Origin: Kribbella monticola
GTDB taxonomy: Bacteria > Actinomycetota > Actinomycetes > Propionibacteriales > Kribbellaceae
Direction: 5' to 3'
DNA: 64,000 nt
NCBI RefSeq assembly: GCF_003261635.1
Contig: NZ_QFXK01000036.1
Coordinates: 1 to 64,000 of the forward strand
Below the pieces are notes generated by a model. That model did not search any database and was not told where the DNA came from. It worked only from the letters and a program-made list of their open reading frames with translations. How positions within the stretch are numbered: position 1 is the first letter of the stretch; the number at the start of each line of letters is the position of its first letter. Made by a program: the position numbers and the translations under genes. Shown in pieces: positions 27,083-36,357 of the stretch.

Positions 27083-29218
27083 TCAGGCGTTGGCCGGCTT
27101 GCCGAACTCCCAGTGCCACGGCTCTTCGCGCCCGCCGCCCTGGTTGGCCCAGGACGGATGCACCCAGCCGAAGACAGGGGCGTGGGACAACATCCATTGG
27201 TACTGCGCGGTGCCGAAGTGGTCGATGCCTCCGCACAGGTCGACGGCCACGCCCCAGCCGTGGTTCGACGTACCGGGCAGTGCCGCCAGCGACGGCTTGC
27301 GGGCGTAGAGATCGACCTGGGAGCTGTATGAGCGATAGGAGTCCGTGATGCACAGCGTCTTGCCGAACTGGCTCTTGTAGGCGCTCGCGAGCTGCTGGTA
27401 CGCCGCGGCCGCGTCGCAGCGCAGCATGTGGCCCGAGCCGCCGCTGATGCCGCACAACTTGTCGGCCGGGATCATGCCGTTGCTGTAGCCACCCCAGCCG
27501 GTGCTGGTGCTACCGGTCGCGAGGAACGGCATCGGGTTCACCGCGTCTCCACCGAGGCGGACCTCGAAGTGCAGGTGCGGGCCGGTCGTGTTGCCTTCGA
27601 TGCCGACGGCACCTATCTGCTGGCCCGCGACGACGTGCGCGCCATCGGCGACGGTGATCGTGCTGAGGTGTGCGTAGAGCGTCTCGAGCCCGTTGCCGTG
27701 ATCGATCCGGACCAGGTTGCCCGCCCAGGCCGGGTGCTCGATCCGCAATGTCCCGGCGGTGACCGCGCGAACCGTCGTACCGACCGGGGCCACGAAGTCC
27801 TGGCCGGTGTGGAAGCCGGAGGCCCAGAGCGGCCCGGCCTGGCCGAACGGCGTACCGATCTCGTACTGGCCTTCGGCGATCGGCCAGGTCCAGGCGCCGG
27901 TGCCGACGTCGTACGACGTGGAGGTGTTGCCGCAGCGGAACTGGTACGCCTGGGTGGTCGAGGCGGGCGGGCGCTGCGGTTTGGTGGGCTGGCCCAGGGT
28001 CGGGCGGAGGGCGGCGTACAGGTTGTCGGGGACGTTCGTGACGGTGACGGAGCCCTTGGCCTCGTCGGCGGCGATCATCTCGTTGCCGTCGAGGGCGACG
28101 CCGATGTGGAACAACCCGATCGACCGGTTGCCGATCAGCAGCAGGTCGCCCGGCTGGATCGATGCCGTCGGCACCTTCTGGTAGTTCGGGTAGACCTTGC
28201 TGATCAGGTTCGGCAGCTTCGCGTACGGCTGCCAGGCGACTCGCGCCGCGCCGAGGCAGCCGAACTTGTCCGGACCGGTGGCGCCGACGCCGTACGGCTT
28301 GCCGAGCAGGCTGAAGGCCTGGTTGACCGCGCGGATCGTCTCGGCGGACAGCACACGCACGGTGCGGCCGCCGGAGACGACGGAGGCTGCGCCGGGGACG
28401 TTGTGGCCGGCGGCGACGTACGGCTTGAGGCCGGCCGGGAGTTTGCCTGGGTTCCTCAGCGTGCCGGCCGCGGGCGGGATCACCTTGGTCGCCGCGAGGT
28501 CGGTCAGGTAGGCCTGCCACTTGGCGAAGGCCGCCGCGTTCCGGCTGTTCTGCAGCTGGCTGGACAACTGGCTCGCGCCGGCCAGGTCGGCCATCTGGCC
28601 CTGCATGGCGACCGACGCTTCGGCGGCCTTGCTCTTCACCTCGAGGCCGAGGGTCCGGGCTGTCTGAGCGGCCTGATCGGCCGCCGCGCGCTTCTTCGCC
28701 GCGTCGTCGGCCGCGGTGCCCGCTGCGTTCTGCGCGGCAGTCGCCGTCTGGTACTGCGAAACCTGGGTGCTGCCGAGTTGCCGGATGGCGGCCTGGCGGT
28801 CGGCGATCTCCTGCAGGTTCTCCGCGATCGGTGCCAGCGACCACAGCATCGACTCGGTGCCGATCACCGTGGGGATACCGAGCTGATAGGCCTGCGCCGT
28901 GACGAGCCCGAGTTTGCGGCGCTCGACGTCCGACACGCTCTTCTTGCTGGCGGCGTACTGCTCTGCCTTCTTGGCTGCGGCCTCGGTGGTCTGGACTGCC
29001 TTCAGCGCGTTCGTGTAGGCGATGGTCGTCTTGGCGAAGTCGGCCTGGATCGCCGCGGCCTCCGCCTGGAGTTGCTCGAGCGATCGCTTGACGTCGGTGA
29101 CCGAGGCGGGCGGTGGAGGCGTGGGGTCGTCGGCATAGGCGGCGTACGAGGGCAGTGCGACGACTGCCACCAGTGCGCCGATCACGGCGAGCCGCAATCT
29201 GCGGCGGTTCCCCAGCAT
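27083..29218 (-). CDS. Three-domain peptidoglycan hydrolase (NlpC/P60-like, M23, M15)
   Basis: This secreted wall-remodelling protein has 711 residues. A signal peptide (about 1-30) is followed by a long Ala/Lys/Gln-rich coiled coil (about 38-240) like those of RipA/FtsX-activated hydrolases. An NlpC/P60-like domain keeps Cys321 and His371, but the DC motif is GC and the third catalytic position (around residue 383) is Ala. Next is an intact M23 LytM domain (His470, Asp474, His548-Leu-His550). Last is an intact M15 VanY-type carboxypeptidase (SNHGWGVAVD with His653 and Asp660; WHWEF near the C-terminus). The start at 29218 follows GGGGG. M23 cuts cross-bridges and M15 trims D-Ala termini; the NlpC part may be regulatory or inactive. 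Confidence 0.9.
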   Translation of the reverse strand: MLGNRRRLRLAVIGALVAVVALPSYAAYADDPTPPPPASVTDVKRSLEQLQAEAAAIQADFAKTTIAYTNALKAVQTTEAAAKKAEQYAASKKSVSDVERRKLGLVTAQAYQLGIPTVIGTESMLWSLAPIAENLQEIADRQAAIRQLGSTQVSQYQTATAAQNAAGTAADDAAKKRAAADQAAQTARTLGLEVKSKAAEASVAMQGQMADLAGASQLSSQLQNSRNAAAFAKWQAYLTDLAATKVIPPAAGTLRNPGKLPAGLKPYVAAGHNVPGAASVVSGGRTVRVLSAETIRAVNQAFSLLGKPYGVGATGPDKFGCLGAARVAWQPYAKLPNLISKVYPNYQKVPTASIQPGDLLLIGNRSIGLFHIGVALDGNEMIAADEAKGSVTVTNVPDNLYAALRPTLGQPTKPQRPPASTTQAYQFRCGNTSTSYDVGTGAWTWPIAEGQYEIGTPFGQAGPLWASGFHTGQDFVAPVGTTVRAVTAGTLRIEHPAWAGNLVRIDHGNGLETLYAHLSTITVADGAHVVAGQQIGAVGIEGNTTGPHLHFEVRLGGDAVNPMPFLATGSTSTGWGGYSNGMIPADKLCGISGGSGHMLRCDAAAAYQQLASAYKSQFGKTLCITDSYRSYSSQVDLYARKPSLAALPGTSNHGWGVAVDLCGGIDHFGTAQYQWMLSHAPVFGWVHPSWANQGGGREEPWHWEFGKPANA

Positions 29219-29445
29219 CAAGCCCCCATCGGTTGCTCCCAGGAAGCGCCTCACGCGCACACGGAAGGAGAGCAGCCCCCGCGCCCGGCCCAGCGTATGC
29301 GGGGACGGGAGCAGAAGGAAGGCCTTGTCACCGACAGTGACGATGAGGCAGGACACACTCCGTTTTGGTGACGGCCGTCACGCGCCGCTCAGGAGGGGTC
29401 GGCCGGTGGCGCGGGGCGCTGGTGCGACCGACTAGCATTTCGATC

Positions 29446-30843
29446 ATGGCCTCGCACTTTGACGTTGTTGTCCTCGGCGCCGGCCCGGGTGGGTACGTCG
29501 CGGCGATCCGCGCCGCCCAGCTCGGGCTCAAGACCGCCATCATCGAGAAGAAGTACTGGGGCGGTGTCTGCCTGAACGTGGGCTGTATCCCGTCCAAGGC
29601 ACTGCTTCGCAACGCCGAACTGGCGCACATCTTCACCGCGGAGGCGAAGACCTTCGGCATCAGCGGCGAGGTGACCTTCGACTTCCCGACCGCGGTGCAA
29701 CGCAGCCGCAAGGTGGCCGACGGGCGCGTCAAGGGCGTGCACTTCCTGATGAAGAAGAACAACATCACCGAGTTCGACGGCTGGGGGTCGTTCGTCGACG
29801 CCAACACCCTCGACGTCTCGCTCAACGACGGAAACTCAGAGACCGTCACCTTCGACAACTGCATCATCGCCACCGGCGCGACCACCAAGCTGCTGCCGGG
29901 CACCCAGCTGAGCGACCGCGTCGTCACCTACGAGGAGCAGATCCTCACCGAGGAGCTCCCGGGCAGCATCATCATCGCCGGTGCCGGCGCGATCGGTGTC
30001 GAGTTCGCGTACGTGCTGACCAACTACGGCGTCGACGTGACGATCGTGGAGTTCCTGGACCGGGTCGTCCCTCTGGAGGACGCCGAGGTCTCCAAGGAGC
30101 TCGCGAAGGCGTACAAGAAGCTCGGCGTGAAGATCCTGACCGGCACCCGGGTCGACTCGATCGACGACTCCGGCGAGAAGGTCAAGGTGACCGTCACCGG
30201 CAAGGACGGCAACCAGCAGACGCTGGAGGCCGACAAGGTGATGCAGGCGATCGGCTTCCAGCCGCGCGTCGACGGCTACGGGCTGGACAAGATCGGCGTC
30301 AAGCTGACCGAGCGCGGCGCGATCGATGTCGACGGGTTCCTGCGCACGAACGTGCCGAACATCTTCGCCATCGGTGACGTGAACGCGAAGCTGATGCTCG
30401 CGCACGCCGCGGAGGCCCAGGGCGTGATCGCGGCCGAGACGATCGCCGGCCACGAGACGATGGAACTCGACTACGTGATGATCCCGCGCGCCACCTTCTG
30501 CCAGCCGCAGATCGCCAGCTTCGGCTGGACCGAGGAGCAGGCCCGGCTGGAGGGCTTCGACGTCAAGGTCGCCAAGTTCCCGTTCACGGCGAACGGCAAG
30601 GCGCACGGCCTCGCCGACCCGAACGGTTTCGTCAAGGTGATCAGCGACGCGAAGTACGGCGAACTGCTCGGCGCCCACCTGATCGGCCCCGAGGTCACCG
30701 AACTCCTGCCCGAGCTCACGCTGGCCCAGAAGTGGGACCTGACCACCAAGGAACTGGCCCGCAACGTCCACGCCCACCCCACGCTGTCCGAGGCACTCCA
30801 GGAAGCCTTCCACGGCCTCGAAGGCCACATGATCAACTTCTGA
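29446..30843 (+). CDS. lpdA: Dihydrolipoyl dehydrogenase (E3)
   Basis: This FAD enzyme re-oxidises dihydrolipoamide in pyruvate and 2-oxoglutarate dehydrogenase complexes and the glycine cleavage system. It has GAGPGGYVAAIRAAQ (FAD site), the redox disulfide GGVCLNVGCIPSK, GAGAIGVEFA (NAD site), and the C-terminal HAHPTLSEAL with the active-site His-Glu pair. The 465-residue length is standard. I chose the ATG at 29446 because the FAD motif follows directly. No E1/E2 genes are adjacent. A strong hairpin with a TTTT tail follows. Confidence 0.95.
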   Translation: MASHFDVVVLGAGPGGYVAAIRAAQLGLKTAIIEKKYWGGVCLNVGCIPSKALLRNAELAHIFTAEAKTFGISGEVTFDFPTAVQRSRKVADGRVKGVHFLMKKNNITEFDGWGSFVDANTLDVSLNDGNSETVTFDNCIIATGATTKLLPGTQLSDRVVTYEEQILTEELPGSIIIAGAGAIGVEFAYVLTNYGVDVTIVEFLDRVVPLEDAEVSKELAKAYKKLGVKILTGTRVDSIDDSGEKVKVTVTGKDGNQQTLEADKVMQAIGFQPRVDGYGLDKIGVKLTERGAIDVDGFLRTNVPNIFAIGDVNAKLMLAHAAEAQGVIAAETIAGHETMELDYVMIPRATFCQPQIASFGWTEEQARLEGFDVKVAKFPFTANGKAHGLADPNGFVKVISDAKYGELLGAHLIGPEVTELLPELTLAQKWDLTTKELARNVHAHPTLSEALQEAFHGLEGHMINF

Positions 30844-30858
30844 TCCCAGCTCGAAACC

Positions 30859-30891
30859 ACGAACGGCCACCGGCTTCTGGTGGCCGTTCGT
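30859..30891 (+). terminator. Intrinsic terminator after lpdA
   Basis: A 13-bp perfect inverted repeat (arms 30859-30871 and 30879-30891) with a 7-nt loop is followed by CGTTTT. It also lies downstream of the minus-strand TrmO-like gene and may serve both directions. Confidence 0.9.
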
Positions 30892-30916
30892 CGTTTTGCC
30901 GGACAGGCCGATCAGC

Positions 30917-31324
30917 TCAGCGTTCGTCGCCGAGGACGGGCTTGACGTCGATGACGGGGGTGCCGTCGAGGGCTTCCAGGTCGCTCACCTGGAGGCGGAG
31001 GTTGTCGATGGTGAGGACTGTGACTCGGTGGAGGCCTAGGGGGTTGGGGCGGTCGGGGGAGCGGGTGCTGAAGACGCCGGTGACCGGGCGGGTGGAGTCG
31101 CCGCGGGGGTGGACCGCCAGGACCGACCGGTCGGCGCGGTCGAACCAGGTGATGAGCAGGATCTCGTCGCCGACGCTCAGGTGGCTCAGTCCGTCGCGGA
31201 CCTCGGGGGTGAAGACGAGCCACGCGTTCGGGCCGCCTTCGTCGCCTTGGCGGGGCGCGGTGGCGCGGTCGGTGAGTGGGGATTCCACCTGGCCGATCGG
31301 CCGCAGTACCAGCTGGTCTGACAT
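30917..31324 (-). CDS. TsaA/TrmO-like tRNA methyltransferase
   Basis: The family includes E. coli TrmO, which uses SAM to N6-methylate t6A at position 37 of tRNA. Family blocks are IGQVESPLTDRATAPRQG near the N-terminus, ITWFDRADRSVLAVHPRGD, GVFSTRSPDRPNPLGLHRV, and the end LDGTPVIDVKPVLGD. The ATG at 31324 is preferred since GGAGG lies 9 nt upstream; a TTG at 31333 would sit on the ribosome-binding site. It lies 28 bp after the phosphoesterase gene and is probably co-transcribed. Some family members are C-terminally longer, so the exact substrate is inferred. Confidence 0.85.
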   Translation of the reverse strand: MSDQLVLRPIGQVESPLTDRATAPRQGDEGGPNAWLVFTPEVRDGLSHLSVGDEILLITWFDRADRSVLAVHPRGDSTRPVTGVFSTRSPDRPNPLGLHRVTVLTIDNLRLQVSDLEALDGTPVIDVKPVLGDER

Positions 31325-31352
31325 CGAACTCAACCTCCGAATCGGTTAACCC

Positions 31353-32120
31353 TCAGCTCCAGGTTGACGGTAGGAAACGGTAAAGCGTGACCAGAGGTTG
31401 ATCCGGCGTGTAGAGATGCAGCGCGAGGCCGGTCGGTGCGGTGAGGTCGACCAGGCCCGCGGCGGCAGCCGGTTCGAAGGGGAGTGGGGCAGTCGACCGG
31501 ATGCCGGGGGCAACCAGCAGAGGATGCCCGGCGAAGGTGGTGGCGACACCGTTGTGGACGTGGCCCGCGAGCAAAGCGGTGATCGGCTTGCCGCGCAGTA
31601 CGTCGGCGAAGGCCTCACCGGACTTGAGGATCCACTGGTCGAGCACCGGATGGTCCAGCTTGTTCGGCGGATGATGGAAGGCTACGAACAGCGGGCCGTC
31701 GACCGGCTCGGCCAGTACGCCGGACAGCCACGCGAGCGACTCGTCACTGAGCAGCCCGTAGTCCTCGCCCGGCACCGACGTGTCGAGCAGGACGAATCGC
31801 GCCGGACCGACGTCGTGCACTTGGTGAACGGGATGACCGACGCCAGCCGGCGTTCCGACGTACGACGCGAGACCGGTCCGCAGCGGCGCGCTGACATCGT
31901 GGTTCCCCGGCAGCGCCAGCACTGGGACGTCGAGCGTGAGCTCGGCCGCGAACTCGGCGTACTCCTCGGCCAGCCCGTGGTCGGCGAGGTCGCCGGTCAC
32001 CAGCACGACGTCGACCGGCCGGGAGAACTCGCGCAGATAGGACGTCACCTGGCGCAACCGGTCGCCGGCATCGGCCGAACCGTCCAGGTGCGGGTCACTG
32101 AGATGGGCGATCACGAACAT
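31353..32120 (-). CDS. Calcineurin-like metallophosphoesterase (CpdA-type)
   Basis: This dinuclear-metal phosphoesterase has the full motif series: ISDPHLDG-like AHLSDPHLDG, VTGDLADHG, LPGNHDVS, FHHPP and GHVHNGVATT. Architecture and 255-residue length match cAMP phosphodiesterase CpdA/Icc-type enzymes; the substrate could be a cyclic nucleotide or another phosphodiester. The ATG at 32120 has GGAGG 6 nt upstream. It is divergent from the disulfide reductase gene. Confidence 0.87.
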   Translation of the reverse strand: MFVIAHLSDPHLDGSADAGDRLRQVTSYLREFSRPVDVVLVTGDLADHGLAEEYAEFAAELTLDVPVLALPGNHDVSAPLRTGLASYVGTPAGVGHPVHQVHDVGPARFVLLDTSVPGEDYGLLSDESLAWLSGVLAEPVDGPLFVAFHHPPNKLDHPVLDQWILKSGEAFADVLRGKPITALLAGHVHNGVATTFAGHPLLVAPGIRSTAPLPFEPAAAAGLVDLTAPTGLALHLYTPDQPLVTLYRFLPSTWS

Positions 32121-32271
32121 CAACGGCCTCCATGCTCGAACTAATGGCAGACCGTAAACCTACCGTTAGGCGAAGTCGCTGGCACCCGAATATCTACTGG
32201 CCGCCTTACGGCCTGCTGACGCGCCGGGCGCAGACTTGGTCGGGCCGCCGGCGTCTGCGAGATTTGGCGGC

Positions 32272-33630
32272 ATGGCTGAACAGGTTGATGTGGTCGTGAT
32301 CGGGCTCGGTGTCGGTGGCGAGGAGGCGGCCGGCAGGCTGGCCGAGGCGGGGCTGAGCGTGGTCGGCCTGGATCCCCGGCTCGTCGGCGGCGAGTGCCCG
32401 TACTGGGGCTGCGTCCCGAGCAAGATGATGATCCGCGCCGCGAACCTGATCGCCGAGACCCGCCGCGTCGACGGCATGGCCGGCAAGGCGACGGTCGAGC
32501 CCGACTGGGCGCCGGTCGCGCAGCGCATCCGCGAGGAGGCGACCGACGACTGGAACGACCAGGTCGCCGTGGACCGCCTGGTGAAGAAGGGCGTCACCTT
32601 CCTGCGCGAGCGCGGCACGATCACCGGGCCGGGTCGGGTGACGGCGGGCGATCGTGAGTTCGAGGCGTCCCGCGGCATCATCGTCGCGACCGGGACCGTG
32701 CCGTCGATCCCGCCGATCGAGGGGCTCGCCGGTACGCCGTACTGGACGAACCACGAGGCGATCGAGGCCGACACCCTGCCGGACTCGATCATCGTGCTCG
32801 GTGGCGGCGCGATCGGGCTGGAGCTGACGCAGGTGTTCGCGCGCTTCGGCGTACAGGTGACCGTGGTCGAAGGGCTCGACCGGGTGCTCGCGCTGGAAGA
32901 GCCGGAGTCGAGCGAGCTTGCTCAAAAGGCGCTTGAGCGAGACGGGGTGGCGTTCCGGACCGGCGTACAGGCCAAGCAGGTCGGCTATGACGACGGCACC
33001 TTCACGCTGACCTTGAGCGACGGCAGCACGGTCTCCGCCGAGAAGTTGCTGGTGGCAACGGGTCGGCGGGTGGACATCAAGGCACTCGGTCTCGACAAGG
33101 TCGGGATCGATCCTGACGCGCGCAGCATCGCCGTCGACGAACACGTACGGGCGGCGGAGGGAGTCTGGGCGATCGGCGATGTCACCGGCGTCGGCGCCTT
33201 CACCCACACGGCGATGTACCAGGCCAACATCGCCGTTTTCGACGTACTGCGGGCTGAAGGCGCGCCGCTGGCCGGGTACCACGCGATGCCACGCGTGACC
33301 TTCACCGATCCGGAGATCGGCGCGGTCGGGCAGACCGAGCAGCAGGCCCGCGACGCCGGCCTGGACGTCAGGACCGCGATCAGCCAGATCCCGTCGTCCT
33401 CGCGTGGCTGGATCCACAAGGCCGGTAACGAAGGCTTCATCAAACTTGTCGTCGACAACGAACGTGGCGTCCTGGTCGGTGCGACCAGTGCCGGTCCGAC
33501 CGGTGGCGAGGTGCTCGGCGCGCTCGCGGTCGCAGTCCACGCAGCCGTTCCGGTTCACTCTCTGCAACAGATGATCTACGCATACCCGACCTTCCACCGT
33601 GCGATCGGAGATGCACTCAAAGCTCTGTAG
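32272..33630 (+). CDS. Pyridine nucleotide-disulfide oxidoreductase
   Basis: This FAD/NAD(P) oxidoreductase is related to dihydrolipoyl dehydrogenase and mercuric reductase. The FAD motif is GLGVGGEEAAGRL, the redox pair is in GECPYWGCVPSK, and the NAD(P) motif is GGGAIGLELTQ. The C-terminus reads YAYPTFHRAI where related enzymes have HPTxxE, so the His-Glu dyad that deprotonates the thiol is missing; the substrate is probably not dihydrolipoamide. 452 residues. It precedes the cobalt importer by 45 bp and may share a transcript. Confidence 0.87.
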   Translation: MAEQVDVVVIGLGVGGEEAAGRLAEAGLSVVGLDPRLVGGECPYWGCVPSKMMIRAANLIAETRRVDGMAGKATVEPDWAPVAQRIREEATDDWNDQVAVDRLVKKGVTFLRERGTITGPGRVTAGDREFEASRGIIVATGTVPSIPPIEGLAGTPYWTNHEAIEADTLPDSIIVLGGGAIGLELTQVFARFGVQVTVVEGLDRVLALEEPESSELAQKALERDGVAFRTGVQAKQVGYDDGTFTLTLSDGSTVSAEKLLVATGRRVDIKALGLDKVGIDPDARSIAVDEHVRAAEGVWAIGDVTGVGAFTHTAMYQANIAVFDVLRAEGAPLAGYHAMPRVTFTDPEIGAVGQTEQQARDAGLDVRTAISQIPSSSRGWIHKAGNEGFIKLVVDNERGVLVGATSAGPTGGEVLGALAVAVHAAVPVHSLQQMIYAYPTFHRAIGDALKAL

Positions 33631-33675
33631 CCCGCTCTGTTGCGATCGAGTCGCAACTGGCACCAGAATGTGGGC

Positions 33676-34698
33676 ATGCACGTTCCCGACGGCTTCTTCG
33701 ACGCGCCCACCTCGATCGCGACCGGCCTGATCGCCGCGGGAGCCGTCGGGTTCAGCCTGCAGCGGGCCAACCGGGAGATCCGCGAGACCGGTCCCGCGCT
33801 GGCCGGCCTGACCGCGGCGTTCGTGTTCGCCGTGCAGATGGTGAACTTCCCGGTCGGCGCGGGTACGAGCGGTCACCTGCTCGGTGGTGCGCTCGCGGCG
33901 GCGCTGGTCGGACCGTGGACGGCGGTGCTGGTGATGTCGACCGTGCTGCTCGTGCAGGGATTGCTCTTCGCCGACGGCGGCCTGACCGCGCTCGGCACGA
34001 ACATCACTTTGATGGGTCTGGTCACCGTTGTCGTCGGCTACTTCATCACCCGTGCGTTGTTGAAGCTGCTGCCCAAGCGAGTCGGCAGTGTCGTCCCGGC
34101 GGCGACAGTCGGCGCCCTGGTCTCCGTGCCGACAGCCGCCTTGGCCTTCACCGGCCTGTATGCGATCGGTGGCGCGGTCGACATCCCACTTGCCAAGCTG
34201 GCCACGGCGATGGTCGGCTGGCACATCCTCGTCGGCATCGGCGAGGCAGTGATCACCGCGGCAGTGCTGAGCGCGGTCGTCGCGACCCGGCCCGACCTGG
34301 TGTACGCCGCTCGCCATCTGCAGCCCGACCTTGTCCTGGTCGATGCCGATGGCAACAGTTCCTCGGTCGCACCGGATCGTCCGATCGCTGCCCGGCCGGC
34401 CGGCCGCAGCCTCGGCGTCGGGATTGCCGCCACCTTCGTGATCGCCGGCGTGGTCAGCCTGTTCGCCAGCGCGCATCCCGACGGCCTGGAGTTCGTCGGC
34501 GCGAAGCTCGGGTTCGAGGGGGCGGCCAAGAGCTCCGCGGTCGCGGACAGCCCGCTCGCGAACTACGGCGTCAGCGGGATCGGCAACTCCCAGGTGTCCG
34601 GCGCGCTCGCGGGCATCATCGGCGTACTGGTCACGATCGCCCTCGGCCTGCTCGTCGCCAAGCTGGCATCGCTGCGATCCGCCCGCGCCCGCTCGTGA
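33676..34698 (+). CDS. cbiM: CbiMN fusion, cobalt/nickel ECF substrate-specific subunit
   Basis: This membrane protein determines metal specificity of an ECF importer. The CbiM N-terminus is MHVPDGFFD, with His2 needed for metal binding in the family, followed by six or so membrane segments. After about residue 245 comes a CbiN-like part with two membrane segments flanking an outside loop starting HPDGLEFVG (PDGLE domain). The fusion explains the absence of a separate cbiN. The ATG at 33676 is fixed by the need for His at position 2. No cobalamin riboswitch fits in the 45-bp gap before it. Confidence 0.9.
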   Translation: MHVPDGFFDAPTSIATGLIAAGAVGFSLQRANREIRETGPALAGLTAAFVFAVQMVNFPVGAGTSGHLLGGALAAALVGPWTAVLVMSTVLLVQGLLFADGGLTALGTNITLMGLVTVVVGYFITRALLKLLPKRVGSVVPAATVGALVSVPTAALAFTGLYAIGGAVDIPLAKLATAMVGWHILVGIGEAVITAAVLSAVVATRPDLVYAARHLQPDLVLVDADGNSSSVAPDRPIAARPAGRSLGVGIAATFVIAGVVSLFASAHPDGLEFVGAKLGFEGAAKSSAVADSPLANYGVSGIGNSQVSGALAGIIGVLVTIALGLLVAKLASLRSARARS

Positions 34699-35462
34699 GC
34701 GGATCGGCTGGTGACGGCCTGCTGGTACCGGTGGACAGCCGCGTCCATCGCCTTCCCGCGCAGGTGAAGATCGTCGCGTTGTTCGTCTTCGTGCTTGCGG
34801 TGGTCGCCACCCCGTCCACAGCCTTCTGGGCCTTCGCCCTGTACGCCGGGATGCTGGCCGGCTGCGTTGTGCTCGCCAGGCTCCCAGCCCTGGTCGTGCT
34901 CAAGCGCCTCGCCGTCGAGACACCATTTGTCGTGTTCGCCCTCCTGCTCCCGTTCGTGGCCACCGGCCCGCGGGTCGAAGTACTGGGCCTTTCGTTGTCC
35001 GAATCGGGCGTGCTCGGCTCCTGGAACGTCCTCGCGAAAGGAACCCTCGGCGTGGTCGCCGCGATCGTGCTGTCTGCCTCGACGGCCCCGCGGGAGTTGC
35101 TCGCCGGGCTGGAGCGCCTGAAGTTGCCGTCGACCCTGATTGCGATCCTGTCCTTCATGGTTCGCTATCTGAGCGTCGTGTCGGACGATCTGCACCGGAT
35201 GCGGATCGCCCGCGAATCGCGCGGGTATCAAGGCGGCCGCGCCGGACATCTCAAGGCCGTCGCCGGGGGAGTCGGAGCGCTGTTCGTCCGCAGCTTCGAG
35301 CGCGGCGAGCGGGTGCACCTCGCGATGCAGTCGCGCGGCTACAACGGCCGGATGCCGCTGCTGTCCGAGACCGGCGCCGCGCAGGCCCAGTGGCTGGAAG
35401 GTCTGGCGCTCTCGCTGACCGCGGTCGTCATCGCCGTGACTGCCCGGGTGGCCGGCCTGTGA
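34695..35462 (+). CDS. cbiQ: CbiQ, ECF transporter transmembrane subunit
   Basis: This is the scaffold permease that couples the ATPase to CbiMN. It is hydrophobic with several membrane segments and carries the two ATPase-coupling motifs seen in the family, RIARESRGYQ and LAMQSRGYNG, each with an ARG-type core. 255 residues. The GTG overlaps the CbiM stop (GTGA) and its stop overlaps the ATPase GTG, so the three genes are translationally coupled. Confidence 0.92.
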   Translation: MSGSAGDGLLVPVDSRVHRLPAQVKIVALFVFVLAVVATPSTAFWAFALYAGMLAGCVVLARLPALVVLKRLAVETPFVVFALLLPFVATGPRVEVLGLSLSESGVLGSWNVLAKGTLGVVAAIVLSASTAPRELLAGLERLKLPSTLIAILSFMVRYLSVVSDDLHRMRIARESRGYQGGRAGHLKAVAGGVGALFVRSFERGERVHLAMQSRGYNGRMPLLSETGAAQAQWLEGLALSLTAVVIAVTARVAGL

Positions 35463-36229
35463 GCGGTCCCTCGATCCACGTCGAACGTCTCGTCTTCGCC
35501 TATCCCGACGGCCGGCAGGCGTTGTTCGGCGTCGACTTCAGCATCGAGCGCGGCGAGCGGGTCGCCCTGCTCGGCCCGAACGGCGCCGGCAAGACGACGC
35601 TGGTCCTCCACCTGAACGGCATCCTCGGCTCGGTCGCCGGCGGTACCGGCAGCGGCCGGATCCAGGTCGGCGGCTCCGACCTCCACCGCGAGCACCTGCC
35701 CGAGGTACGCCGGAAGGTCGGCCTGGTGTTTCAGGATCCCGACGACCAGCTGTTCATGCCGACCGTGCGCGACGACGTCGCCTTCGGACCCGCGAACCTC
35801 GGCCTGCGCGGGCCGGAACTCGACGAGCGCGTGCACGAGGCGCTCGTCCAGGTCGGGATGCAGGACCACGCCGATGTTGCCCCGCATCACCTGTCCTACG
35901 GGCAGCGACGGCGGGTCGCCGTCGCGACGGTGCTCGCGATGCGCCCCGAAGTACTGGTCCTGGACGAGCCGTCGAGCAATCTGGACCCGGCCAGCCGACG
36001 CGAGCTGGCCGACATCCTCAGCGGGCTGGACGTCACGCTGCTGATGATCACCCACGACCTGCCGTACGCGTTGCAGTTGTGCGAGCGGAGCCTGCTGATG
36101 GATGCCGGCCGGATCGTTGCCGACGGCGCCACTCGCGACCTGCTCGGCGATGCCGACCTGATGGCCGCACACCGGCTCGAGCTGCCCTACGGCTTCGACC
36201 CGCTCTCGGTCCCCGGCCCGGAGAAGTAG
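35459..36229 (+). CDS. cbiO: CbiO, ECF transporter ATPase
   Basis: This energises cobalt or nickel uptake. Walker A is GPNGAGKTT (about residues 39-47), with Q-loop LVFQDPDDQLF, signature LSYGQRRR, Walker B VLVLDEPSSNLDP and switch His in MITHDL. 256 residues. The signature LSYGQ (Tyr for the usual Gly) is common in this ECF ATPase group. It is the last gene of the metal import operon. Confidence 0.93.
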   Translation: MSGPSIHVERLVFAYPDGRQALFGVDFSIERGERVALLGPNGAGKTTLVLHLNGILGSVAGGTGSGRIQVGGSDLHREHLPEVRRKVGLVFQDPDDQLFMPTVRDDVAFGPANLGLRGPELDERVHEALVQVGMQDHADVAPHHLSYGQRRRVAVATVLAMRPEVLVLDEPSSNLDPASRRELADILSGLDVTLLMITHDLPYALQLCERSLLMDAGRIVADGATRDLLGDADLMAAHRLELPYGFDPLSVPGPEK

Positions 36230-36357
36230 GCGTACGGCGCCTACCGGATTCGCCAATTGGTGGTGAATTTCTCACCGAGGTCTTGCCTGTTACTCACTGG
36301 TCAGAGATGGTGACTCTCAGTTCACTGCACCCCTCCCAGTGCTAAGGCGGTCCGCCC

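Noticed and set aside
27428..29371. 647-codon open frame on the plus strand
   Set aside because: Antisense shadow of the three-domain wall hydrolase, which has clear catalytic motifs.
33631..33675. Cobalamin riboswitch before the cobalt importer
   Set aside because: The gap is only 45 bp and has none of the conserved B12-box sequence.
32206..34476. 756-codon open frame on the minus strand
   Set aside because: Antisense to the disulfide reductase and CbiM genes; no domain and no ribosome-binding site.
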